A DNA stretch of 12,383 nucleotides from an uncultured Flavobacterium sp. (GTDB lineage: Bacteria > Bacteroidota > Bacteroidia > Flavobacteriales > Flavobacteriaceae), in the NCBI GenBank assembly GCA_946479395.1, contig CAMLFV010000078.1, positions 1 to 12,383 on the forward strand, given 5' to 3'. A program made the translations under genes and the position numbers. This document shows positions 1 through 5,287 of the stretch, one piece after another (the stretch's first letter is position 1; each line of letters opens with the position of its first letter). The notes beneath the pieces were generated by a model, which did not search any database, had not been told where the DNA came from, and saw nothing but the letters and a program-made list of their open reading frames with translations.

Positions 1-627
1 TTTTACTTCATTTATTGTCAAGGCAGGGATTCTACAATAGATTTTTTGGTTATTAAAATCTACATAATACACTACTTTTAACCATGTGTTTTTAGGAATA
101 ACTGTAGGACCAAACATAGTTCCCAATCCCCCAGTTGTTACAAAACCAACATGTGTGTTACCTGTTGCCCCACCATAATTTAAATTGAACAATCCAGATT
201 GTTTGATTGATACTATCATATGAGTATTGTCAATAGCGATATTCGTCAAAGATTCGTTTGTATAAAAATCGTATTCTATTTTTAAAACATCATTTCCAAC
301 AGTTCTGTTTTTCCAATTTTTTTCCAAATCTCGAATGACTGCTACATTATTTCTAGCTGTAGTAGCAGTGTTCACAACGGGGCTTGTAATTTCTAATACT
401 TTTCCCATACCTGGCTCAGCAATAATTTTAAAGTAATTATTACTTTGGTTAGCAGTAGCTGTATTACTAAAGGTATACCACCCACCTTGCCCGGGTGTAG
501 CACCTGTAAAATCGGCACCTACATTTCCTAAAGTTAAATTGTCAAAATTTTCACTGTACAATACTTGCGCAGTGGTTAGTTGCGTGGCAATTAAAAACGC
601 CGCAATAAATAGTTTGCTTTTTTTCAT
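1..627 (-). CDS. Secreted protein with signal peptide, probable T9SS cargo (3' end outside window)
   Basis: This gene is open for 209 codons from an ATG at 627 to the window edge with no stop, so only the N-terminal part is present. Residues 1-21 form a signal peptide: MKKSK, then a hydrophobic stretch, ending in TTAQ before VLYSENFD. The mature part (NFDNL...GW, then a GNDVLKIEYDF block and an NTWLKVVYYVDFNNQKIY block) looks like a beta-sandwich or LamG-like lectin fold of the kind found in flavobacterial secreted proteins. The same blocks occur in the same order in the partial protein at the right edge (GNDVIKFEIDYF; NTWVKLIAYLDYPNRKIY), so the two are paralogs. That relative ends in a T9SS sorting domain, so I infer this one does too, but its C-terminus is not visible. 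The ligand and role are unknown. Confidence 0.82.
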   Translation of the reverse strand, partial: MKKSKLFIAAFLIATQLTTAQVLYSENFDNLTLGNVGADFTGATPGQGGWYTFSNTATANQSNNYFKIIAEPGMGKVLEITSPVVNTATTARNNVAVIRDLEKNWKNRTVGNDVLKIEYDFYTNESLTNIAIDNTHMIVSIKQSGLFNLNYGGATGNTHVGFVTTGGLGTMFGPTVIPKNTWLKVVYYVDFNNQKIYCRIPALTINEVK

Positions 628-649
628 AGTATTTTATTTAAAATAATGT

Positions 650-657
650 TAAATGTA
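650..657 (-). promoter_or_regulatory. Possible -7 box for the left secreted-protein gene
   Basis: On the minus strand this reads TACATTTA, one mismatch from the Bacteroidota -7 consensus TAnnTTTG. A TTG lies about 20 bases upstream, near the expected -33 spacing. It sits about 22 bases before the ATG at 627. The match is weak and is supported mainly by position. Confidence 0.3.
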
Positions 658-754
658 CTGCTTTTTGTTGTTTAAAACAATTGGTTTTTAATTTTATAGC
701 TAGAAAACAAACTCCTTAGTATTAAAAAACAACATTTTTCATTAGTGACATTTA

Positions 755-785
755 TTTTCATTAAAATGTAAAAACAGTATCTTTG
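755..785 (+). promoter_or_regulatory. Bacteroidota-type promoter for the toxin-antitoxin/purK cluster
   Basis: TATCTTTG at 778-785 is an exact match to the Bacteroidota -7 consensus TAnnTTTG. A T-rich TTTTC lies 19 bases upstream (755-759), in the position of the -33 element. Transcription would start near 790, giving a leader of roughly 55 bases before the antitoxin ATG at 848. No other promoter of this quality is seen before purK, so it probably serves the whole 848-2549 unit. Confidence 0.55.
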
Positions 786-847
786 TGGTTTAAAACATTA
801 TTAAATTTATATTTTTCCGTAAATTTGATTTAATTGAATAAATAAAA

Positions 848-1090
848 ATGGCAACAATTTCTGACATACGTAGTGGATTAATTGACAAAATACTTGCAAT
901 TAAAAACAAAGAGCTTTTGCAGGCGCTAGATCAATTGATTGCCACAACCTCATCTGTTTCGAACATTATTGAAACTACATCTGAACAGAAAATAATACTG
1001 GAGATGAGTGAAGAAGATATTAAAAATGGTGAATTGATTTCGCAAGAAGAAATGATTAAAAGAAATCTTGAATGGCTAAACGAGCTATAA
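848..1090 (+). CDS. Antitoxin of a RelE/ParE-type toxin-antitoxin pair
   Basis: This is an 80-residue acidic protein, ATG start. Residues 1-35 are predicted helical and end with an ALDQLI segment. A linker follows, then an acidic tail with EMSEEDIKNGELIS, EEMIKRNLEWL. This arrangement is typical of the small antitoxins that precede RelE/ParE toxins in Bacteroidota: the N-terminus dimerises and perhaps binds DNA, and the tail (YKxGExxSxEExxxxxxxWL-like) wraps the toxin. The 3' end overlaps the toxin gene by 19 bases, which is normal for a coupled pair and the main support for the call. It is the first gene after the promoter at 778, so autoregulation is expected from the family but no operator is evident. 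The decayed gene at 3512 has a similar tail, so it is probably a relative. Confidence 0.72.
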   Translation: MATISDIRSGLIDKILAIKNKELLQALDQLIATTSSVSNIIETTSEQKIILEMSEEDIKNGELISQEEMIKRNLEWLNEL

Positions 1091-1398
1091 TCTGGACGAA
1101 AACAGCCAATATACAATTAAAAGAAATTTTAAAATATTGGGCTGAGCGAAACAAATCAAACATTTACTCCAAAAAACTTCTTAAAGTTATAACCAAAAGA
1201 ACGACACAACTTTCAGAATCGCCTTATATAGGTAAACCTACCGATTTTGAAAAAACACGAACAATTTCTTTAGGTCAGTTTAGTATCTTCTATCAAATAA
1301 CTACTGAAAAAATAATTATCACTGTTTTTTGGGACAACAGACAAAACCCTGAAAAGCTATTACAAATTTTACAAGAAAAAATAAACAAACAACAATGA
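1072..1398 (+). CDS. RelE/ParE family toxin, type II toxin-antitoxin system
   Basis: This is a 108-residue basic protein with the usual length and order of the RelE/ParE fold. It has an N-terminal strand (AIIWTKTAN), two helices with the conserved YWAERN segment (about residues 22-27), an LSESPYIGKPT loop, then strands containing RTISLGQFSIFYQI and the C-terminal FWDNRQNPEKL block (about 86-96) common in Bacteroidota members. ParE proteins poison DNA gyrase and RelE proteins cleave ribosome-bound mRNA. The sequence alone does not say which applies here, so the target is left open. The gene appears intact. It starts inside the antitoxin gene and its TGA overlaps the purK ATG as ATGA, so antitoxin, toxin and purK are probably translated in series from one message. 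Confidence 0.85.
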   Translation: MAKRAIIWTKTANIQLKEILKYWAERNKSNIYSKKLLKVITKRTTQLSESPYIGKPTDFEKTRTISLGQFSIFYQITTEKIIITVFWDNRQNPEKLLQILQEKINKQQ

Positions 1399-2549
1399 AC
1401 TATTTTTCATCAGATTTTAAATTGGGAATTTTAGGTGGCGGACAATTAGGTAAAATGATGCTGACCGAAACCCGAAAGTTCGATATTCAAACGTATGTAG
1501 TGGATCCAAGTGCCGAAGCACCTTGCCAGTTTGGCGCTACCAAGTTTTTTCAAGGTTCGTTAAACGATTACGATACCGTGATTAATTTAGGAAATCAGGT
1601 AGATGTTTTAACCATTGAAATTGAAAACGTTAACTTGGAAGCTTTAGAAACCTTGGAAAAAGAAGGTAAAAAAGTGTATCCGTCGCCAAAAACGTTACGA
1701 TTAATATCAAACAAAGGAAATCAGAAAGATTTTTACGCATTGAACAATATTCCAACCGCACCTTACAAACGTTACAAAACCTTACCGGCATTAAAAATTG
1801 ATGTTGAAAATGGTTTGGTTGAACTGCCTTTTGTATGGAAAGCTACCGAAGGCGGTTACGACGGAAACGGCGTAAAAGTAGTTCGCCAGGTAATTGATTT
1901 GGAAAACTTGCCGGAAACAGAATGTATTGCCGAAACCATGATTCCGTTTAAAAACGAATTAGCGGTGATTGTAGCACGTTCGGCATCGGGCGAAATAAAA
2001 ACCTATCCGGTGGTAGAAATGGAATTTCACCCAGAAGCCAATCAGGTAGAATATGTAATTTGTCCGGCTCGCATCAGTGAAACCGTTGCAAACAACGCCC
2101 GCGAAATTGCCTTAAAAGTTTCCGAAAGTTTTAACCATGTTGGTTTGTTGGCTGTAGAAATGTTTCAAACCGAAAATGATGAAATTTTAGTGAATGAAGT
2201 AGCTCCGCGTCCGCACAATTCTGGTCATTATTCAATCGAAGCGAGTTATACTTCACAATTTGAACAGCATATTCGCGCTATTTTAGATTTACCTTTAGGA
2301 AATACCGACAGTAAAGTTGCCGGAATTATGGTGAACCTTGTGGGTGAAGAAGGTTATTCGGGTGAGGTTGTTTATGAAAATATCGAAAAAATCATGGCGA
2401 TTGATGGTGTTACGCCACACATTTACGGAAAACGTGAAACACGTCCGTTCAGAAAAATGGGACACGTTACTATTGTAAACGAAAACATGACTGAAGCTCG
2501 TAAAGTTGCCCAACAGGTTAAAGAAACTATTAGAGTGATTTCGAAGTAG
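1395..2549 (+). CDS. purK: N5-carboxyaminoimidazole ribonucleotide synthase
   Basis: PurK uses ATP and bicarbonate to convert AIR to N5-CAIR in cytosolic de novo purine synthesis. The protein is 384 residues, normal for the family. It has the N-terminal nucleotide-binding motif GILGGGQLGK (11-20), the YPSPKTLRLISNKGNQKDF segment (95-113) that opens the ATP-grasp region, the ATP-binding loop WKATEGGYDGNGV (148-160), and the active-site block NEVAPRPHNSGHYSIEA (267-283). All expected key residues look intact. The start at 1395 fits the family N-terminus and overlaps the toxin stop by four bases. The product is the substrate of PurE, encoded at 3891 on the same strand but separated by the RDD gene and repeats, an unusual interruption of a commonly adjacent pair. 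Confidence 0.97.
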   Translation: MNYFSSDFKLGILGGGQLGKMMLTETRKFDIQTYVVDPSAEAPCQFGATKFFQGSLNDYDTVINLGNQVDVLTIEIENVNLEALETLEKEGKKVYPSPKTLRLISNKGNQKDFYALNNIPTAPYKRYKTLPALKIDVENGLVELPFVWKATEGGYDGNGVKVVRQVIDLENLPETECIAETMIPFKNELAVIVARSASGEIKTYPVVEMEFHPEANQVEYVICPARISETVANNAREIALKVSESFNHVGLLAVEMFQTENDEILVNEVAPRPHNSGHYSIEASYTSQFEQHIRAILDLPLGNTDSKVAGIMVNLVGEEGYSGEVVYENIEKIMAIDGVTPHIYGKRETRPFRKMGHVTIVNENMTEARKVAQQVKETIRVISK

Positions 2550-2584
2550 TATTAAGATTGTTGTATTAAGTATTAAGTATTAAG
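2550..2584. repeat. Short tandem heptamer repeat TATTAAG
   Basis: Immediately after the purK stop there are three perfect tandem copies of TATTAAG (2564-2584). A fourth copy at 2550-2556 is separated by a diverged unit (ATTGTTG). It is AT-rich and non-coding. It may be slippage-prone DNA beside the palindromic repeat at 2602. No function is assigned. Confidence 0.7.
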
Positions 2585-2601
2585 ACAAATCAGAATACTA
2601 T

Positions 2602-2688
2602 TATTTGCTGCAAGGTTTCCAAAACCTTGTGGCTATATTTCAAAATAATAGGATACCTACAAGGTCTTAAAGACCTTGCAGGATAATC
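2602..2688. repeat. Palindromic intergenic repeat, copy 1 (REP doublet-like)
   Basis: This 87-bp element is nearly identical to 3778-3865. It contains two hairpins. The first is CAAGGTTT/AAACCTTG at 2611-2629. The second is the odd palindrome CAAGGTCTTAAAGACCTTG at 2660-2678, extendable to CCT...AGG (2656-2682) with one mismatch. The two hairpins are related and inverted to one another (CTGCAAGG at the left end, CCTTGCAG at the right), so the whole element is also a large imperfect inverted repeat. This resembles the REP-doublet (REPIN) layout. It encodes no transposase and ends 23 bases before the RDD start codon. Confidence 0.85.
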
Positions 2689-2711
2689 GAAAAATAAACA
2701 ACGAAACAAAA

Positions 2712-3464
2712 ATGCAACAAGAACAAATTTTCCTAATAGCTAGTCGTAAAAGAAGAATCGCCGCTTTTATTATAGATCATTTTATAATGACTTCTTTAAT
2801 AGTTTCTTTAGCGTTTATTGCTTTAGACTCGAATTTTATTGATGAAGATAATCCAAGTAAATTTATAGTCACGCTATTTTTAATAATGATTCCCGGCATG
2901 CTTTTATATTTTTCGAAAGATACTTTTAAAGGCAATAGCGTAGGAAAATGGGCTATGGGAATTATGGTTCGTGATGAAAAAGATCCAAATAAAATTCCTT
3001 CATACGGCAGACTATTACTAAGGAATGTGCTGCATATTATTTGGCCCGTTGAATTCATAATACTTGCTGCAAGTACCGACAAGAAAAGGTTGGGCGATAA
3101 ATCTGCAGATACTATCGTTGTTAAAAACCCTAATAAACCTTCAAAATTACCACGAATTTTAATTATTGCTGGAGCAGCAATATCATTTGGTTTTCTTTTA
3201 TTCTTTATCGTTGGCAATACCATGAAAAATTCAGAAGCTTATAAAGTTTCTGTTGCTGAAATAGAAAAAAACGAACAAATAATATCTGAAACGGGTGGAA
3301 TAAAAGGGTATGGAATGATTCCGACAGGAAGTATAAACTCTGCAAATGGTTATGGACAAGCACAACTTGAAATTAAAGTTTTAGGAAACAAGCAAGATAT
3401 TAACGTAAGTGTTTATTTGGAAAAAGAACCTAATGAAAATTGGAAAATAATAGAAATGCAATAA
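2712..3464 (+). CDS. RDD family membrane protein with Coa1-like C-terminal tail
   Basis: This is a 250-residue integral membrane protein. The RDD domain opens with KRRIAAFIIDH (13-23) and continues with GNSVGKWAMGI (74-84) and KRLGDKSADTIVV (125-137), matching the family pattern of Arg, Asp and GK motifs. Membrane segments are at about 16-37, 51-68, 104-121 and 149-168. The last 80 residues are soluble and resemble Coa1-type domains (SEAYKVSVAEIEKN, GYGMIPTGSINSANGYGQAQL, then a final W-K-I-I). The function of RDD proteins is mostly unknown, and transport has been proposed for some. I chose ATG 2712 because the upstream in-frame TTG (2676) lies inside the repeat and would add 12 unsupported residues. 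The gene lies between two repeat copies and splits purK from purE, which suggests it is an inserted passenger. Confidence 0.85.
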   Translation: MQQEQIFLIASRKRRIAAFIIDHFIMTSLIVSLAFIALDSNFIDEDNPSKFIVTLFLIMIPGMLLYFSKDTFKGNSVGKWAMGIMVRDEKDPNKIPSYGRLLLRNVLHIIWPVEFIILAASTDKKRLGDKSADTIVVKNPNKPSKLPRILIIAGAAISFGFLLFFIVGNTMKNSEAYKVSVAEIEKNEQIISETGGIKGYGMIPTGSINSANGYGQAQLEIKVLGNKQDINVSVYLEKEPNENWKIIEMQ

Positions 3465-3511
3465 CAATGAGTTTTGATATTTTTTATTAACTTTAATGTA
3501 AATTTCTACAA

Positions 3512-3771
3512 ATGAGCACTTCAGAATTACAACTAAAGCTAGATATAATCAGCAGATTACCGAATTAAAAGAAGTTCGGGTAATTAAGGAAATTAAAAAA
3601 CTTTTAGATTTTGAACTAGAAGATACTTTGTATGAATTATCTACAGATCAAAAAAATCGAGTTGCAGAAGCAAGAAAGGAATATAAAAGTGATGATTATA
3701 TAACTAATGAAGAAGCTGAAAATGAAATTGCCCAATGGCTAAAAGAAGATTTACAAGTTTTTAATGTATAA
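3512..3771 (+). pseudogene. Frameshifted antitoxin remnant
   Basis: Starting at ATG 3512 the frame reads MSTSELQLKLDII and hits TAA after 18 codons. Shifting to the -1 frame near 3545-3555 restores a long antitoxin-like sequence (NQQITELKEVRVIKEIKKLL, then LDFELEDTLYELSTDQKNRV and a tail with YITNEEAENEIAQWLKEDL) ending at TAA 3769-3771. MSTSEL followed by this helical body and acidic tail is the pattern of Bacteroidota antitoxins paired with RelE/ParE toxins. A one-base deletion, probably around codons 12-14, would explain the break. In the downstream frame no ATG, GTG or TTG is available near the 5' end, so this is better read as a broken gene than as a short intact one. A sequencing error cannot be excluded. 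Confidence 0.72.
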
Positions 3772-3808
3772 ACTTTGTATTTGCTGCAAGGTTTCAAAAA
3801 CCTTGTAG
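3764..3808 (+). pseudogene. Possible toxin gene stub cut off by repeat copy 2
   Basis: ATG at 3764 overlaps the antitoxin stop and reads M-Y-K-L before running into the palindromic repeat (from about 3778). It ends at TAG after 15 codons. RelE/ParE toxins of Bacteroidota often begin MYK-hydrophobic and overlap the antitoxin in just this way, so this may be the first few codons of the lost toxin. So short a match is suggestive only. Confidence 0.35.
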
Positions 3809-3865
3809 CTATGATTCCAAAATAAAGCGATACCTACAAGGTCTTAAAGACCTTGCAGGATAATC
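3778..3865. repeat. Palindromic intergenic repeat, copy 2 (REP doublet-like)
   Basis: This 88-bp copy aligns with 2602-2688 over its whole length, with one indel and a few substitutions, mostly in the spacer between the two hairpins. The right-hand 34 bases (from GATACC through GGATAATC) are identical. Downstream of both copies an A-rich stretch containing AAATAAACAA-like sequence leads into an ATG, purE here and the RDD gene in copy 1. The two genes therefore share almost the same 5' leader. The hairpins would lie in the purE leader RNA if transcription reads through from upstream. Confidence 0.85.
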
Positions 3866-3890
3866 AAAAAAACAGACAAATAAACAAAAA

Positions 3891-4370
3891 ATGAAAGTAG
3901 CAGTAGTAATGGGCAGCATTTCGGATATGCCGGTAATGCAACAAGCCATAGATATATTAAAAGAATTTGGCGTAGAAACGCATGTTGATATTGTATCGGC
4001 ACACAGAACTCCGGAAAAATTAGTCGATTTTTCTAACAACGCACACAAAAACGGCATCAATGTAATTATTGCAGGTGCAGGTGGCGCCGCACATTTACCG
4101 GGAATGGTCGCAAGTATGAGTCCGCTGCCAGTGATTGGTGTTCCGGTAAAATCGAGCAATTCTATTGACGGATGGGATTCTGTTTTATCAATTCTGCAAA
4201 TGCCGGGCGGTGTTCCTGTAGCAACGGTTGCGTTAAACGGAGCTAAAAATGCAGGTTTGTTGGCAGTTCAAATTTTAGCAAGTCAAAATGTAGAATTGCT
4301 ACAAAAAATGATCGATTACAAATTAGGTTTAAAAGAAGCTGTTTTAAAAGCAGCCGAAGGTTTAAAATAA
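3891..4370 (+). CDS. purE: N5-carboxyaminoimidazole ribonucleotide mutase
   Basis: PurE converts N5-CAIR, the PurK product, to CAIR in de novo purine synthesis, acting as a cytosolic oligomer (octamer in the class I family). The protein is 159 residues, as expected. It shows GSISDMPVM (8-16), the SAHRTP motif with catalytic His38 (36-41), AGAGGAAHLPGM (61-72), PVKSS (85-89) and MPGGVPVATV (104-113). Presence of purK in the same cluster supports the class I mutase, not the class II CO2-dependent enzyme. Its start codon is 25 bases beyond repeat copy 2. A two-way terminator follows the stop. No recognisable promoter is seen between the repeat and the ATG, so expression may depend on upstream transcription or on a promoter inside the repeat. 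Confidence 0.97.
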   Translation: MKVAVVMGSISDMPVMQQAIDILKEFGVETHVDIVSAHRTPEKLVDFSNNAHKNGINVIIAGAGGAAHLPGMVASMSPLPVIGVPVKSSNSIDGWDSVLSILQMPGGVPVATVALNGAKNAGLLAVQILASQNVELLQKMIDYKLGLKEAVLKAAEGLK

Positions 4371-4371
4371 C

Positions 4372-4401
4372 AAAAAGAGCAACTTTTCAGTTGCTCTTTT
4401 T
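4372..4401. terminator. Two-way terminator between purE and lipoprotein gene
   Basis: A perfect 13-bp stem, AAAAAGAGCAACT (4372-4384) with AGTTGCTCTTTTT (4389-4401), closes a TTTC loop. It has A and T tracts on its two sides, so it can act on both strands. It starts 2 bases after the purE stop and ends right before the stop codon of the convergent lipoprotein gene. Confidence 0.9.
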
Positions 4402-5187
4402 TTACCAAGTTGCATAATTACCATAATAAAATTGTTGCGCTTGAGTAAGGTAAAATGAATCTGTTATTTGAGAATCAATTTCGTTGATTAAAGCAAATAG
4501 TTCTTTCTTTAACTTTGGGTTCTCGGTCTCATGAATATCAAATGTACTCCCTAACCTATCACTAACAATTTGTTGTAATGTTTGCTTAAATAATTCTTTC
4601 TGTTTAGTAATATCGTATTTTACTGTAAAATCTTTTCGTGTTAAAGCGTATAAATAAATAGCATATTCTGCTTCGCCAAAAGTCCGTCTGTATGAATGCA
4701 TATATCCCGGACCACCACCATCCAACAGACTAAACATTCTGTTTAACCGTGTGTAGATGATCATTATCTTATTTCGTTGATGATTAAAATCGTCATCAAT
4801 CTTATACATTTCATTTGTATTTCTTAAGAAGTATGCATAATACAAATAGTACATATCTTGTCCTACTTCACTCCCAAACTCAACTGAACTTGGTATTGAA
4901 CTATAAGTAACATATGGATCATTTGGAAATTCCACAAAAAATTCGGGATGATTTCTCACTACATCATTAAAATCATCTTTTAAAACATTTACCGTATCTC
5001 CTTCAAACGAAGCAAGCAAAACAGATTCTTTTGTTGTATAATATTTTTTTGGATTGAATTGATTCGTGGTCTGATCTTCCGTTTTTTCTTTGTGAATTAG
5101 ATTAGTATTATGATCTTCCGTTTTGTTCTGACTGCACCCAGCCAAACAAAAACAGTAAAACAGAACCACAAATAGATAATTTTTCAT
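4402..5187 (-). CDS. Lipoprotein of unknown function
   Basis: This is a 261-residue protein with a lipoprotein signal. MKNYL is followed by a hydrophobic stretch and the lipobox LAGC, with the lipidated Cys at residue 18, so it should be anchored in a membrane facing the periplasm or cell surface. The mature N-terminus is a polar, Asn/Thr/Lys-rich linker with a short internal repeat (KTEDHNTN / KTEDQTTN). The folded part is rich in aromatic residues (QDMYYLYYAYFL, GYMHSYRRTFGEAEYAIYLYAL), is probably largely helical, and ends in NYATW. I recognise no domain family. An in-frame TTG at 5208 would add seven residues, but ATG 5187 places the signal peptide correctly. It is divergent from the peptidase gene and convergent with purE, so it is probably transcribed alone. 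Confidence 0.85.
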   Translation of the reverse strand: MKNYLFVVLFYCFCLAGCSQNKTEDHNTNLIHKEKTEDQTTNQFNPKKYYTTKESVLLASFEGDTVNVLKDDFNDVVRNHPEFFVEFPNDPYVTYSSIPSSVEFGSEVGQDMYYLYYAYFLRNTNEMYKIDDDFNHQRNKIMIIYTRLNRMFSLLDGGGPGYMHSYRRTFGEAEYAIYLYALTRKDFTVKYDITKQKELFKQTLQQIVSDRLGSTFDIHETENPKLKKELFALINEIDSQITDSFYLTQAQQFYYGNYATW

Positions 5188-5287
5188 AAGCGAAATTTTA
5201 AAAACCAATATAACGAATTTTCATTTAGCTTTAATACTTCGTTAACGATATAATCCTTAATTTTAGGCTTTAACTTTTAAGCAAATT

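Noticed and set aside
2564..2584. CRISPR-like array from the TATTAAG repeats
   Set aside because: The units are only 7 bases, perfectly tandem with no spacers, and there are no cas genes.
2676..2711. Extended start for the RDD protein at TTG 2676
   Set aside because: It lies inside the palindromic repeat and adds residues with no family support; ATG 2712 fits better and mirrors the purE spacing from repeat copy 2.
2777..3223. 148-codon open frame on the minus strand within the RDD gene
   Set aside because: It is antisense to a well-supported membrane protein gene, and its composition is what a mirrored hydrophobic gene would give. No promoter or homology is evident.
2602..3865. Insertion sequence or composite transposon bounded by the two repeats
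   Set aside because: There is no transposase, and no target duplication could be recognised. The repeats are themselves hairpin doublets located at gene leaders, so leader duplication or a REP-type element fits better.
3891..4370. Class II (CO2-dependent) PurE
   Set aside because: purK is present in the same cluster, and the motifs fit the bacterial class I N5-CAIR mutase.
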